64,000 nt of DNA from Paenibacillus glucanolyticus NBRC 15330 (GCF_004000885.1 NZ_BIMC01000002.1:124001-188000); one strand, 5' to 3'. Positions 7,459 to 16,468 are shown, numbered from the stretch's first letter. Notes: a model not told the origin generated them from the letters alone. Program-made: numbers and translations.

Positions 7459-8643
7459 TTATTTATGTGTAACACCTTCGGTGTACCGGTTGGAAGCATT
7501 CCAGAGCAAATATTCATCGACATTCGTATCCTTGAGGGCACGAATCTGCTCCTCAATTTCTTTTTTACCGTACTTGGCATAATTTCCGCTTCCGAGCCAG
7601 CTGGCCGTAAAGTCCTGAATCCAAGGTCTGATGATCGGTTTCTTTTCTCCCAACTCGTCAAGCTTTTTGTGGGTATCCTCCATGGAGCCTTTAATGGTTT
7701 GGTAAGGAGCTTTATCCGGAACGGGGGAGCCGAACCAGCCTGCCGTGTAATGGCTCGGGTACACCATCGGACTGATGATATCCACGTTTTTGGAAATCTT
7801 GACAAAGTCCTGGCCAATGCCTTCTGCGGCCGGGACCGAAGCTGCATATCCGAAAATATCTACGGATACGCGGATGCCAAGTGGTGCCAGTTGTTCACGG
7901 GTATACTGCACGAAGTCGGATACCACGTCCACGCGGGATTGATCCGTCTTGGTATATTTGAGGGAATCGGCGCGTTTCTCGAAGCCCTCTGGAAAACGAA
8001 CATAATCAAACTGGATTTCCTTGAATCCGAGTTTTGCTGCTTCTTTGGCAATTTCGATGTTGTAATCCCAGACCTCTTTGCTGTACGGGTTGACGAAGCT
8101 GTCGCCGCCGCCATTGGTCCATACGCTGCCATCTCCTTTACGGAAGGAGAGCTCCGGGTTTTTCTTGGCGAGAATGGTATCCTTGAACACAACGACCCGG
8201 GCAATAGGATAAATATCGTGTTTCTCCAGACGCTTCATCAATTGGTTGATGTCTTTGATAAAAGGCTGGGATTTACCGAGCTCCTTCAGTTTCGGATTAT
8301 CGGTCTTGTACGTTATGTATCCCTCATCATCCTTGATGTCGATGACCATGGCATTGAGTTCGGTCTTGTCCATCAGATCGACAAGCTGATTCATTCTGGA
8401 GCCGCCTGCGCTATAAGCTGTTACATAAATGCCTTTGACTTTAGGCGCATCAACCTGCGGGTCGATCTCGGTGGTGTTTGGCTTGAGGCCGCTCTGGCCT
8501 TGAGTTTGATTGTTTTGATGCATGCCTTGAATCATGGCGGTATTTAATGATGCCTGAAGTTTGGCGGTAAGCGTGCTGTCCTGTGGACTGGAACCGCCGA
8601 AGCCCGCTGACGCCAAGATGAATAAAGCCAAGATGATATTCAT
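7459..8643 (-). CDS. Secreted putative glycoside hydrolase (PF13200 / DUF4015)
   Basis: This is a 394-residue protein of the DUF4015 'putative glycosyl hydrolase' family, predicted to be a TIM barrel. Motifs such as KGIYVTAYSAGG, MVIDIKDDEGYITY, EIQFDYVRFP and SVDIFGY match that family; the Asp in FDYVRFP is a candidate catalytic residue. The N-terminus (MNIILALFILASAGFGG) is hydrophobic, so it is exported or anchored. Its substrate is not known. ATG 8643 has GGGAG upstream. An in-frame ATG eight codons earlier (8667) adds MYTRERVI, which gives a better charged signal-peptide start but lacks a ribosome-binding site. Confidence 0.82.
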   Translation of the reverse strand: MNIILALFILASAGFGGSSPQDSTLTAKLQASLNTAMIQGMHQNNQTQGQSGLKPNTTEIDPQVDAPKVKGIYVTAYSAGGSRMNQLVDLMDKTELNAMVIDIKDDEGYITYKTDNPKLKELGKSQPFIKDINQLMKRLEKHDIYPIARVVVFKDTILAKKNPELSFRKGDGSVWTNGGGDSFVNPYSKEVWDYNIEIAKEAAKLGFKEIQFDYVRFPEGFEKRADSLKYTKTDQSRVDVVSDFVQYTREQLAPLGIRVSVDIFGYAASVPAAEGIGQDFVKISKNVDIISPMVYPSHYTAGWFGSPVPDKAPYQTIKGSMEDTHKKLDELGEKKPIIRPWIQDFTASWLGSGNYAKYGKKEIEEQIRALKDTNVDEYLLWNASNRYTEGVTHK

Positions 8644-8882
8644 AATTACTCTCTCCCTTGTGTACATTCACATCATGATTATAAAGGAACGTATGCCTTC
8701 AAAAAGAACAGGTTTGTTACAATCGACAATAAACTTAGAAGCGGCGGTAAGCATACCTTGTCTACATTAAACGGTTGAAGGGCGTTTTAAACGATAAAAG
8801 GGACTTTTGCTGTAGAAGACCGTGAACAACATGTGAACATGGGGGAGTAACCGTTATAGTAACGACGCGAGAGTTGCGGATA
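8644..8882. other. Intergenic region with no gene seen
   Basis: The minus strand carries ATTATA (8677-8682), read as TATAAT, as a possible -10 for the hydrolase gene. No coding sequence or RNA gene was found in the rest. Confidence 0.4.
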
Positions 8883-8933
8883 AAAAATGCCGTTATTCAC
8901 CGGTCGATATATCCCCGGAGAAGAACGGCATTC
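8883..8933 (-). terminator. Terminator of the small gene at 8963-9157
   Basis: AATGCCGTT and AACGGCATT form the stem, with inner CCGG pairs, followed on the minus strand by TTTTTTATC. Confidence 0.85.
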
Positions 8934-8962
8934 GTCGTGCAATTTTCACGTATTGCTTAAAA

Positions 8963-9157
8963 TTAATGCAGCGGAGTTTGGTTCTGATGCTCGCAAATGC
9001 TGAACTGAATGATTTCAAGAGCGTCCTCCTGCTCCAGAATACTCAGCCCGTCCCGCAAAACGATCATGGAGTTCAGTTCGTTCTGTCTAAAGAACGGTAT
9101 CATTTCCGGGAACCACTTCATGACGATTTGTGACAATTTTACCGTTTCCATTTCCAT
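8963..9157 (-). CDS. Small acidic protein, unknown function
   Basis: This is a 64-residue protein beginning MEMETVKLSQIVMKWFPEMIP, with no signal peptide or membrane helix. I do not recognise the family. ATG 9157 is chosen because AAAGG lies 8-9 bases upstream; an in-frame GTG at 9166 is too close to that site. It has its own strong terminator (8883-8933) and stands alone between the hydrolase and yitT genes, which supports a real gene. The pattern of hydrophobic residues suggests a compact helical fold, but nothing more can be said. Confidence 0.6.
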   Translation of the reverse strand: MEMETVKLSQIVMKWFPEMIPFFRQNELNSMIVLRDGLSILEQEDALEIIQFSICEHQNQTPLH

Positions 9158-9330
9158 AAAAATCACCCTTTCCTTCCAAGTTGGTTAGGTAGGACGTCTT
9201 CAGTAAAACGGAAAAACAATTAAAATTGGGCCAGGAGAGATGCCCGGGAAACAGATCTCATGAATTATTGTAGGAACCGCGCACAAATATTATACCACAA
9301 ATTTGCCGTACCCTCACACGCGGCAAATAT

Positions 9331-10152
9331 TTAGTTTTTGCGGAATTGTCCTATTACGGCCGTGGTTTCCACGATATTAACAAAAGCATGCGGGTCCGTT
9401 TCTGTAATAATTTGCTTCAGCTCGGCGAGCTCATATCGTGTGGTGACGGTCATAAGCATATCCTTCTCTTTATGACTGAAGGCTCCCTGGGTTTTGATCT
9501 TGGTAATACCGCGGGGGCGTTTGAGCAGCTTCTCGAGCAGGGCTTCCGTCTGGTTTGTCACAATGAACACGGTAACCTTGATATGGCTGACATGGAGCAT
9601 ATCCACCATTTTTCCGGCAACATAGATGGATGCCATGGAGGCGAGTGCCAGATTCCAGTCGTTTTCGAGATAAGCAACTGCCATGATGACGATAGCGTTC
9701 AAAGTGACAAGCACGCTGCCAACAGGAAAGTCCCGATATTTGGTCACAAGGGAGCCGATGATATCAAAGCCACCTGTCGATCCGCCAACCCGAAAGGAAA
9801 GGCCGGTACCGAAGCCGACAAGCACTCCACCGAATACGGAGGACAGCAGCATTTCGGTGGCAACCACCTTAACCGGGATGATCTCGAGGAACAGGGTTGT
9901 GACAACAACTGACAGTATACTGAGCCCGACGAATCGTTTTCCCAGCTTGAACCAACCCGTAAGGAGAATGGGAATATTGAGCACAAAATACATGATACTG
10001 ATATTAAGCGGCGTAAAATAGCCGATAATTAAGGCGAGACCGGAAACACCCCCGCTTAGTAAATGATGGGGAATCAGGAACAGGTTGAATCCGCTCGCAA
10101 TAATAATGCCGCCGAATACAATTGAGAAATAGGTCCATAGACGCTTCAACAT
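9331..10152 (-). CDS. YitT family membrane protein (DUF161 + DUF2179)
   Basis: This is a 273-residue membrane protein with five to six N-terminal helices (DUF161), including GLSFRVGGSTGGFDII, followed by a soluble DUF2179 domain (about residues 205-270) that has a PII-like fold. The family is common in Firmicutes and its function is unknown; a transporter or sensor role is often assumed. ATG 10152 is preceded by GGGAGGTGA. The in-frame GTG at 10161 overlaps that site and is unlikely. It diverges from the helicase gene, whose promoter lies in the 286-base gap. No terminator with a clear T run was seen. Confidence 0.9.
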   Translation of the reverse strand: MLKRLWTYFSIVFGGIIIASGFNLFLIPHHLLSGGVSGLALIIGYFTPLNISIMYFVLNIPILLTGWFKLGKRFVGLSILSVVVTTLFLEIIPVKVVATEMLLSSVFGGVLVGFGTGLSFRVGGSTGGFDIIGSLVTKYRDFPVGSVLVTLNAIVIMAVAYLENDWNLALASMASIYVAGKMVDMLHVSHIKVTVFIVTNQTEALLEKLLKRPRGITKIKTQGAFSHKEKDMLMTVTTRYELAELKQIITETDPHAFVNIVETTAVIGQFRKN

Positions 10153-10213
10153 AGGAATCACCTCCCGGTTATTATGACTTCTTTAAGCTTGCTGGTATTC
10201 CAGAATTGTTTTG

Positions 10214-10222
10214 TGATATAAT
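10214..10222 (+). promoter_or_regulatory. Extended -10 promoter of the RNA helicase gene
   Basis: TGATATAAT is a perfect extended -10 element (TGnTATAAT). The best -35 match is poorly spaced. It predicts a leader of about 210 bases before the helicase start, as is usual for cold-induced helicase messages. Confidence 0.6.
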
Positions 10223-10438
10223 GTATTGGATATTCTTGAGTAGTCCGTTACATTGATAACTTTGCAAGCTTATCAGGATGATTATACATTAACCAGTCCA
10301 TACACTGGTGATAAGAGAAATATACCGGTTCACCTCGTGCAGAAAATCCTGCTGGCCGGGAAAGCCTATAAACGTTACCACTACTTAAGAATACAGATAA
10401 GAAAGTGGATGTCCACAGATAGAAGGAGTATGAACCTA

Positions 10439-12064
10439 TTGAAAAATTTCGCAGATTTTGGCTTGGAGCCGCGCGTGCTGCAAGCAATTACTGAGCTTGG
10501 CTTTGAGGAAGCCACACCGATTCAATCCCAATCGATTCCGATTGCTCTTACCGGAAGAGATATGATTGGACAAGCACAAACTGGTACAGGTAAGACAGCA
10601 GCATTCGGCCTACCTCTTATTCACAAAATCGCTAAGGAAGAAGAGCGTATCGTCTCTCTCATCATGACGCCTACCCGTGAGCTTGCCATTCAGGTTGCAG
10701 AAGAAATTGGCAAGTTGTCCCGCTTCAAAGGAATTCGTTCCTTGGCTATTTACGGCGGACAAGATATCGGGCGCCAGATCCGCGCTTTGAAAAAGAAGCC
10801 TCAAATTATTATCGGTACACCAGGTCGATTACTTGACCACATCAACAGAAAAACAATCCGACTTGACGATGTACAAACCGTTGTACTGGATGAAGCGGAT
10901 GAAATGCTGGACATGGGCTTCATGGAAGACATTCAGTCGATCCTTAAGCTTGTTCCTGAAGAACGTCAAACCTTGCTGTTCTCCGCAACTATGCCGGCTA
11001 ACATTCAGAAGCTCGCATCCCAGTTCCTGAAAGATCCTGAGCATGTATCCGTTATTCCTAAGCACGTAAGTGCACCTCTGATTGATCAAGCATATATCGA
11101 AGTTCCTGAGCGTCAAAAATTCGAAGCGTTGAGCCGACTTCTGGATATGGAGTCTCCTGAGCTTGCGATTGTATTCGGACGTACCAAGCGCCGCGTAGAC
11201 GAGCTGGCAGAAGCTCTGCAAAAACGCGGATATTCCGCAGACGGCCTTCATGGCGACCTGTCCCAGCATCAACGTGATACCGTTATGCGTAAATTCCGCG
11301 ATGGAAGCATCGATGTCCTGGTGGCAACAGATGTGGCAGCACGTGGTCTCGACGTATCGGGCGTTACCCACGTTGTGAACTTTGACTTGCCTCAAGATCC
11401 GGAGAGCTATGTACACCGTATCGGTCGTACAGGCCGTGCGGGTAAAGAAGGTACGGCATGGTCTTTCGTGACTCCTCGTGAGATGGATCACCTCTATTTC
11501 ATCGAGCGCGTTACACGTCATCGTATCCCTCGTAAGCCTTTGCCAACGATTGCTGAAGCGATTGAAGGCAAACAGCGCATCATCGCGGAGCGTGTGCTTG
11601 AGATCATCGAGCAAGGCGAATTGACGGAATACAAAGGTCTGGCTATTCAACTGCTGGAGCAGTATGACTCCGTACAATTGCTGGCAGCAGCGATGAAAAT
11701 CCTGACTGGCGACAAGAAGGAAGCATCTGATATTCATCTGACACCAGAAGATCCGATTCGTGCGAAGCGCCGGAAGCCGGATATCCGCAGTGGCCGCAAA
11801 CCAAGCGGTGGCTATGGTGGCCGCAACAACAGCGGTGGCGGCGGATATCGACGTGAAGGTGGCAGCGGCAGTAGTGGCAGCGGCAGCAGTGGTAACCGTG
11901 GCGGCTACTCCAAAGGCGGATATAACCGTGATGGCGGCAGCAGCTATGGCGGCAATCGCGACGGTGGTGGTTACAACCGTGACCGTAACAACAGCGGTGA
12001 CCGTAAGCCGCGCTCTTACAGCGGAGGCGGCGAGCGTCGTCCTAACCGGAGCGGAGACGAATAA
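10439..12064 (+). CDS. cshA: DEAD-box ATP-dependent RNA helicase, CshA-like
   Basis: This is a 541-residue helicase that unwinds RNA in ribosome assembly and mRNA decay. The Q motif precedes residue 32. Walker A is AQTGTGKT (46-53), then [18 protein letters not shown] (151-154) and SAT. In the second RecA domain, [10 protein letters not shown] begins at 326. From about residue 445 the tail is a low-complexity Gly/Ser/Arg/Asn segment of the RGG type that should bind RNA. The start is TTG 10439, ten bases after AAGGAG; the ATG at 10430 is too close to that site. The GC-rich tail creates long open antisense frames, which I reject. Its terminator is at 12110-12157. Confidence 0.95.
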   Translation: MKNFADFGLEPRVLQAITELGFEEATPIQSQSIPIALTGRDMIGQAQTGTGKTAAFGLPLIHKIAKEEERIVSLIMTPTRELAIQVAEEIGKLSRFKGIRSLAIYGGQDIGRQIRALKKKPQIIIGTPGRLLDHINRKTIRLDDVQTVVLDEADEMLDMGFMEDIQSILKLVPEERQTLLFSATMPANIQKLASQFLKDPEHVSVIPKHVSAPLIDQAYIEVPERQKFEALSRLLDMESPELAIVFGRTKRRVDELAEALQKRGYSADGLHGDLSQHQRDTVMRKFRDGSIDVLVATDVAARGLDVSGVTHVVNFDLPQDPESYVHRIGRTGRAGKEGTAWSFVTPREMDHLYFIERVTRHRIPRKPLPTIAEAIEGKQRIIAERVLEIIEQGELTEYKGLAIQLLEQYDSVQLLAAAMKILTGDKKEASDIHLTPEDPIRAKRRKPDIRSGRKPSGGYGGRNNSGGGGYRREGGSGSSGSGSSGNRGGYSKGGYNRDGGSSYGGNRDGGGYNRDRNNSGDRKPRSYSGGGERRPNRSGDE

Positions 12065-12109
12065 TGGGTTCTGACGGTTAATTCTTTTGACCGAAATAAC
12101 TGAATTCAA

Positions 12110-12157
12110 GACGAAGCAGCTCCCCGTCTAAGGTGGAGCTGTGCTTCGTCTTTTTTT
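12110..12157 (+). terminator. Terminator of the helicase gene
   Basis: GACGAAGCAGCTCC pairs with GGAGCTGTGCTTCGTC and is followed by seven Ts. Confidence 0.93.
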
Positions 12158-12163
12158 CATGGT

Positions 12164-12199
12164 AAAAGAAGGTACACCACCAAGGGTGTACCTTCTTTT
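12164..12199 (-). terminator. Terminator of the yjcZ-type gene
   Basis: AAAAGAAGGTACACC and GGTGTACCTTCTTTT form a perfect 15-bp stem, ending on the minus strand in TTTT. It can also act on the plus strand. Confidence 0.85.
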
Positions 12200-12245
12200 T
12201 AACCGCGCAGTTTTACGCATAACAGCGGATCTGATTCGGGAGACA

Positions 12246-12350
12246 TTAGATATAGAATGTGCTCAGAATAATTACAAGCAGAATGAACAGAACCAGGACA
12301 ATACCAACATTATTTCCGTAGCCGTAACCGCCTACACCTTCACAAGACAT
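12246..12350 (-). CDS. yjcZ: YjcZ family sporulation protein, 34 residues
   Basis: This tiny gene encodes MSCEGVGGYGYGNNVG followed by one very hydrophobic helix (IVLVLFILLVIILSTFYI). The Gly/Tyr-rich start and single C-terminal helix are the signature of the YjcZ family, small proteins made late in sporulation of Bacillus relatives; their exact role is unknown. The ribosome-binding site AGGAGGG lies eight bases before ATG 12350. A perfect terminator follows at 12164-12199. CATAGGATA about 55 bases upstream (12406-12414 on the minus strand) fits a sigma-K -10 (CATAnnnTA), but I could not match a -35, so that is weak. Confidence 0.85.
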   Translation of the reverse strand: MSCEGVGGYGYGNNVGIVLVLFILLVIILSTFYI

Positions 12351-12537
12351 ACATAATCCCTCCTCTTAATTTTAAAAATTGAATCTTGTTAAATGGATTA
12401 CGTGATATCCTATGGAGAAACAGCGGCATTGGATTGGATATACACCTAGCACTCTTCAAATTAGGCTCTGGCAATGCATGTGCAAAATAAGGTATATTAA
12501 TAGATACATGCATGATTTGAGTGAGGAGGAAACGGAT

Positions 12538-13338
12538 TTGGAAATGAAAGGAGCCATGGGTGGCTTATATAAGCTCACCGAGTGGATTACCCGTATTGCT
12601 TTTTCTAACATCTTGTGGGTTATTTGTACATCGCCTTTCCTGTTTATCGTACTAACCAAATTCCTGATGGCCGTTCAGACACCGGATGCGCATAATGAGC
12701 AGCTGTTGTCGAACTGGATGCTGGGAATCTTGTCACCGTTTGTGTTGTTCCCGGCTACAGCAGCTTTATTCAACGTTGTACGCAAATGGGTTATGGGTAA
12801 TTCGGATGTATCCGTATTCAAAACATTCTTCAGGGGTTATAAGGAAAACTACAAACAGAGCATGATCGGCGGCATATTTTATACGCTGCTGTTCGTGATT
12901 ATGTATGTGGATTACACGGTTTATATGACGCAGCTCGATGGCTTCCAGCTTGTCGGCATTGTCATGCTGGTGCTGCTTATTGTGTTGTTTGTCTCCTTGT
13001 TCAATTTCTTTTCCATGACGGTTCATTATGAGATGAAGACCCTGCAATTGCTGAAAAACGCAGTGCTGTTGACCTTGATTCGTCCGTTTCGTGTATTTTC
13101 GACGTTGATCGGAAGCGCTGTCTTGGTGTATATCGGTACACAGATGCCGGTGCTCTTCGTGTTCTTCCTGTTCTGCCTGATGGCATTGTTTGCATTCTTC
13201 AACTTCTATGCGACCTTTACGAAGATGCAGGAACAGCAGGAGAAGATGAAGAAGGCCGAGGAGGAGTCGGAAACGGAACAGGCGCTTCTGGAAAGCATGG
13301 ATTCCGTCAAAAAGGAAGAGAACGGGTCGAAGCCTTAA
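12538..13338 (+). CDS. YesL family membrane protein (DUF624)
   Basis: This is a 266-residue membrane protein with about five to six helices matching DUF624 (YesL). The early motif NILWVICTSPFLF, the FPATAALF segment and RKW(V) with FFRGYKENYKQ are typical. The family often sits with carbohydrate ABC transporters, but none is nearby here. The C-terminal 45 residues are a charged, Glu/Lys-rich coiled-coil-like tail longer than in B. subtilis YesL. The start is TTG 12538, seven bases after GAGGAGGA; ATG 12544 in the same frame is an alternative. Its function is unknown. Confidence 0.85.
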   Translation: MEMKGAMGGLYKLTEWITRIAFSNILWVICTSPFLFIVLTKFLMAVQTPDAHNEQLLSNWMLGILSPFVLFPATAALFNVVRKWVMGNSDVSVFKTFFRGYKENYKQSMIGGIFYTLLFVIMYVDYTVYMTQLDGFQLVGIVMLVLLIVLFVSLFNFFSMTVHYEMKTLQLLKNAVLLTLIRPFRVFSTLIGSAVLVYIGTQMPVLFVFFLFCLMALFAFFNFYATFTKMQEQQEKMKKAEEESETEQALLESMDSVKKEENGSKP

Positions 13339-13349
13339 ATAACGAGAGG

Positions 13350-13378
13350 TTTACTTTTCCGGCAAAACCTCCTATAAT
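13350..13378 (+). promoter_or_regulatory. Sigma-A promoter of 6S RNA
   Basis: TTTACT (13350-13355) and TATAAT (13373-13378) are 17 bases apart. The start point should be near 13385, just before the CCTGC that opens the 6S closing stem. Confidence 0.75.
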
Positions 13379-13384
13379 AAGACT

Positions 13385-13585
13385 ACATCCTGCGATGTTC
13401 GTTTCGGTTTCCCGTTGTTTTGAACCAATGACGATGTCTAGGGAGATCAATACGTAATCGTGGCTGGAATGCCCTGTCTATATGACAAGGGGAATTCATA
13501 AGCGATTCTGCGGTCACCCACCTGCTAATGCAGGTTCGAAGACAATGTTTACCGGACGGCATAGGCGGGTTTCGTTAAACCAATG
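13385..13585 (+). ncRNA. ssrS: 6S RNA
   Basis: The 382-base gap after yesL has no open frame but folds as 6S RNA, which binds the sigma-A RNA polymerase and mimics an open promoter. The closing stem pairs CCUGC-ga-UG-u-UCGU (from about 13389) with ACGG-CA-ua-GGCGGG (about 13556-13569). This resembles the GAUGUUCG and GGCGGCAU ends of E. coli 6S. Inside it, GGTTT/AAACC flank the ends, TTGTTTTGAAC pairs with GTTCGAAGACAA, and CCTGC-TAAT-GCAGG forms an apical hairpin. It has its own promoter and terminator, and about 200 bases is the normal length. The exact 3' end is uncertain. Confidence 0.82.
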
Positions 13586-13587
13586 AA

Positions 13588-13635
13588 TAGGCATCTCTTC
13601 TATTTCGAATTCGAAGTGAAAGAGGTGCCTTTTTG
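13588..13635 (+). terminator. Terminator of 6S RNA
   Basis: AGGCATCTCTT pairs with AAGAGGTGCCT across a loop containing TTCGAATTCGAA, followed by five Ts. Confidence 0.88.
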
Positions 13636-13720
13636 CTGTATATAAAGGTTTGCTGAAAGCATAAACAATGTTAAACTAGAGTATGGAAAGGAACGGTCAT
13701 TTATAAAGGAGGAACGGTCT

Positions 13721-14113
13721 TTGTCATTAAAACGAGTTCTAATTGGTATCGTGCGCAGCTATGACGGCACAAGCGACCGTGCTAAAGATCCCAAGCTGAA
13801 GACGCGTTATTACAATCTTTCAAAAGAAAAGTGTTTTGAAGAGGTTTCCTCGACACTGAAAAAAATTCCGGGCTACAAAGTTCTGCATGAGGTTAAGTCC
13901 GTTGGAGAAATCACACTCGAGAAAAGAACCTCATTCGGACGTACACTGGACATTACCGTATCCGTGCTCGGCATCAGTCCGGTTCGCAGTGCAGTTGATA
14001 TGTATTCGGCGTCTCGCGGTTCCCTAGGGGATCTGGGGGCGAATTACCGGGTCATCCTGAACCTGTACGCCGTACTTGACAAAAAACTGAGCAAGTATAA
14101 AGTGGATGCTTAG
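13721..14113 (+). CDS. Conserved cytosolic protein, unknown function
   Basis: This is a 130-residue soluble basic protein with no signal peptide or membrane helix. I do not recognise a named domain. The segment SKEKCFEEVSSTLKKIPGYKVLHEVKSVGEITLEKRTSFGRTLDITVSVLGIS suggests an alpha/beta fold. The TTG at 13721 follows AAAGGAGG at a normal distance. The gene is flanked by the 6S RNA terminator and by a bidirectional terminator (14125-14156) shared with tpx, so it is a single-gene unit. Nothing in the context points to a function. Confidence 0.75.
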   Translation: MSLKRVLIGIVRSYDGTSDRAKDPKLKTRYYNLSKEKCFEEVSSTLKKIPGYKVLHEVKSVGEITLEKRTSFGRTLDITVSVLGISPVRSAVDMYSASRGSLGDLGANYRVILNLYAVLDKKLSKYKVDA

Positions 14114-14124
14114 TAGAATAAGAA

Positions 14125-14156
14125 AAAAGCGGGAGAGCTGCTCTCCCGCTTTTTAA
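14125..14156. terminator. Bidirectional terminator between the 13721 gene and tpx
   Basis: AAAAGCGGGAGAG and CTCTCCCGCTTTT form a perfect stem with a 3-base loop, flanked by A and T runs. Confidence 0.93.
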
Positions 14157-14187
14157 AAGTGTACAGTGTATGTAGCCTTTGGCGGTG

Positions 14188-14706
14188 TTATCTAAGAGAT
14201 TTAACCGCTTCTACGGCAGCCTCGTAATTCGGGTGCTCTGTCATTTCGCCAAGGTATTCTACATAGGCGATTTTATCGTTGGCATCCACTACGAAGATCG
14301 AACGCATGTCGAGTTGGAATTCCTTAATGAGCACGCCATATGCTTCGCCAAAAGAGCGAGATTTATAATCGGACAGCGTGACGACACGGTCAACACCTGC
14401 TGCTCCGCACCAACGGGCTTGGGCAAACGGAAGGTCGGCACTGACGGTGAGAACAACAACGTCATCGCCCAGTCCAGCGGCTTCTTCATTGAAACGGCGT
14501 GTCTGCGCGTCGCATACCCCGGTGTCGAGGGAAGGGACTACACTGATCAGCTTGATTTTACCTGCAAAATCTTTAAGAGATGCGTCTTCCAGCAGGTTTT
14601 TGCTCACTGTAAAATCTGGAGCGTTGTCACCAGCCTTGAGCTCTGGTCCGATGAGTGTAATAGGATTGCCTTTAAAAGTGGCAGCTCCTGAACGTTCTTG
14701 AGCCAT
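14188..14706 (-). CDS. tpx: Thiol peroxidase (atypical 2-Cys peroxiredoxin)
   Basis: This is a 172-residue Tpx that reduces peroxides using thioredoxin. The peroxidatic Cys65 lies in PSLDTGVCD and the resolving Cys100 in [11 protein letters not shown], the Tpx-specific pair about 35 residues apart. Full length agrees with the family. ATG 14706 has AAGGAGGAG upstream. It is a monocistronic gene ending at the 14125-14156 terminator and diverges from the rhomboid gene. No PerR box was identified in the short upstream region. Confidence 0.97.
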   Translation of the reverse strand: MAQERSGAATFKGNPITLIGPELKAGDNAPDFTVSKNLLEDASLKDFAGKIKLISVVPSLDTGVCDAQTRRFNEEAAGLGDDVVVLTVSADLPFAQARWCGAAGVDRVVTLSDYKSRSFGEAYGVLIKEFQLDMRSIFVVDANDKIAYVEYLGEMTEHPNYEAAVEAVKSLR

Positions 14707-14826
14707 GAAAAATCTCCTCCTTGGATATCAAAGTTTGGTGATCAGGTTCATGGTACATTATAATCTTTTTAAAAAGGGAATGTCCACTAAGGGCGCCCTT
14801 GGCCTGGTTAGGATGAGGAGGATGCT

Positions 14827-15441
14827 ATGATTTTCGTACGTTATGAAAACTGGAAGAGTTATTTGCGTTATTATCCTGTGACATCGCTGCTGCTTGTGAT
14901 CAACCTTGTAATGTTTGTGATTACAGCGTTTGACGGAGGATCCAGAAATCCGGTTACGCTGCTGAAATACGGCGCTTTGTCGGATTTGCCGGAATTCGTA
15001 GATCAGGCATGGAGATATGTCACGGCGATGTTCTTGCATAACGGCTTTGATCATCTATTGTTCAACAGCTTTGCACTGCTGGTATTTGTTCCTCCACTGG
15101 AGAGAATCATGGGGAGCTGGAAGTTTGCTATTCTGTATCTGCTCAGCGGTGTTCTCGGTAATGTAATCGGATTGGCTTATTATGAGCGCATGGAACACTA
15201 CACATTCCTTGTAGGCGCATCAGGAGCCATCTACGGAGCTTATGGCGCTTATCTGTACATCGCCCTGTTCCAGCGGCATGTCATTGATGAGTCGTCCCGC
15301 AAGACGCTGTATACCCTGCTTATTCTGGGGATTCTGTTCTCGTTCACCCCTGGGGTCAGTCTTGTAGCCCATGTCGGCGGATTGGTAGGCGGATTTTTCC
15401 TCTACGGCCTCATGATTCGATTATTTAAACGTCGGACATAA
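14827..15441 (+). CDS. Rhomboid-family intramembrane serine protease
   Basis: This is a 204-residue integral membrane protease with six helices. The catalytic dyad is Ser132 in GASGAIYG and His182 in AHVGGLVGG; the conserved loop HNGFDHLLFN (71-80) provides the oxyanion/asparagine motif. Rhomboids cut membrane proteins within or near the bilayer, but this one's substrate is unknown. It lacks the N-terminal soluble domain and TPR tail of B. subtilis GluP, so it is closer to a minimal rhomboid. ATG 14827 follows GAGGAGG. The LysR gene begins about 90 bases later on the same strand. Confidence 0.94.
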   Translation: MIFVRYENWKSYLRYYPVTSLLLVINLVMFVITAFDGGSRNPVTLLKYGALSDLPEFVDQAWRYVTAMFLHNGFDHLLFNSFALLVFVPPLERIMGSWKFAILYLLSGVLGNVIGLAYYERMEHYTFLVGASGAIYGAYGAYLYIALFQRHVIDESSRKTLYTLLILGILFSFTPGVSLVAHVGGLVGGFFLYGLMIRLFKRRT

Positions 15442-15532
15442 TCGGACCTTAGAGGGTCTGTTATAATAGAATTGGATGATTTGGATAAAGTCTTCAAGTC
15501 TTCTAGGGAATAAGAATGGAGCGATAAAAGGC

Positions 15533-16468
15533 GTGGAATTACGACAGTTGCAATACTTTGTAAAGGTTGCGCAAAAGGAACACGTTACCCAAGCGGCAGA
15601 AGAGCTTCATGTGGCTCAGTCAGCCGTCAGCCGTCAAATTCATCAGCTGGAAGAAGAGCTTGGTGTTAATTTGTTCATGCAAAAAGGCCGGAATCTGCAG
15701 TTAACTCCGGTAGGTCAGCTTTTTTGCAAACGGGTGGAGAGCATCATGAAGGATTTGGACCGCGCGGTCGTCGAGATACATGAATTTCTGGATCCGGAGC
15801 AGGGAGAGATTCGCATCGGTTTCCCTCACAGCCTGGGCATTCATCTCATTCCGTCCATTGTGGCTGAGTTCCGCAAGAAATATCCGAACGTGAAGTTCCG
15901 CTTCAAACAGGGGATGTTCCCGACATTGATCCGGGACGTGGTCGGGGCCGAGGTGGATTTGGCCTTTGTATCCCCTTTTCCGGATCGACATGATCAAGTG
16001 GATGGGGATATCGTGCTGACAGAGGAGCTGTTTGCGATCCTGCCGCCGAATCATCCGCTTGCCGGAGAGCAGTCCATTAAGCTGGAACAATTGAAAGAGG
16101 AGCGCTTTGTGCTGTTCAGCAAAGGATATTCCCTGCGTCCGATTGTGTGGCACGCATGCCTGGAAGCTGGATTTACGCCGAAGATTGCCTTTGAAGGCGA
16201 GGAGACGGATACGATTCGCGGACTGGTTGCTGCCGGCATGGGGGTCAGTCTGCTTCCTGAAATGGCGCTCTTCCAGACGAACCCGCTCCAACCGGCTCGC
16301 GTTCGGATTTCCGAGCCGAAGGTAACGCGTTCGATCGGTCTGATTCACCGTGCCGATGAGAAGCTCCCGCCGGTTGCTCAGGCTTTCCGCGCGTTCTTGC
16401 TTCAATACTTTGGTATTGACCCGTCACCAAAAAAGGAAGGGAAAGCGGACACCGCTTCAGCTCCCTAG
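15533..16468 (+). CDS. LysR-family regulator, GltC-like
   Basis: This is a 311-residue LysR-type regulator. The winged helix-turn-helix spans about residues 1-60 (MELRQLQYFVKVAQKEHVTQAA, HVAQSAVSRQIHQLEEELG), followed by the periplasmic-binding-like effector domain (from about 90). Identity to remembered B. subtilis GltC is high (AAEELHVAQSAVSRQI, FPHSLG, LVAAGMGVSLLPE). GltC activates glutamate synthase genes, but gltAB is not adjacent, so the target is uncertain. The start is GTG 15533, giving the usual MELRQL. The gene ends at a shared terminator (16511-16560). The nearby amt locus makes a nitrogen-related role plausible, as inference. Confidence 0.87.
   Translation: MELRQLQYFVKVAQKEHVTQAAEELHVAQSAVSRQIHQLEEELGVNLFMQKGRNLQLTPVGQLFCKRVESIMKDLDRAVVEIHEFLDPEQGEIRIGFPHSLGIHLIPSIVAEFRKKYPNVKFRFKQGMFPTLIRDVVGAEVDLAFVSPFPDRHDQVDGDIVLTEELFAILPPNHPLAGEQSIKLEQLKEERFVLFSKGYSLRPIVWHACLEAGFTPKIAFEGEETDTIRGLVAAGMGVSLLPEMALFQTNPLQPARVRISEPKVTRSIGLIHRADEKLPPVAQAFRAFLLQYFGIDPSPKKEGKADTASAP

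Noticed and set aside
7453..8547. Open plus-strand frame of 364 codons over the glycoside hydrolase gene
   Set aside because: The minus strand encodes a full DUF4015 protein with a signal sequence and ribosome-binding site. The plus frame has no recognisable motif.
11800..12064. Repeat array in the helicase gene
   Set aside because: The Gly/Ser/Asn/Arg codon repeats encode the normal RGG-type tail and are not DNA repeats or a CRISPR array.
10829..12109. Open frame of 426 codons on the minus strand across the RNA helicase gene
   Set aside because: It lies fully antisense to a complete DEAD-box helicase. Its Ala/Thr/Val-rich sequence mirrors the Gly-rich RGG tail, and it has no ribosome-binding site.
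12141..12356. Plus-strand 71-codon frame after the helicase
   Set aside because: It runs through two terminators and lies opposite the yjcZ-type gene. It has no ribosome-binding site.
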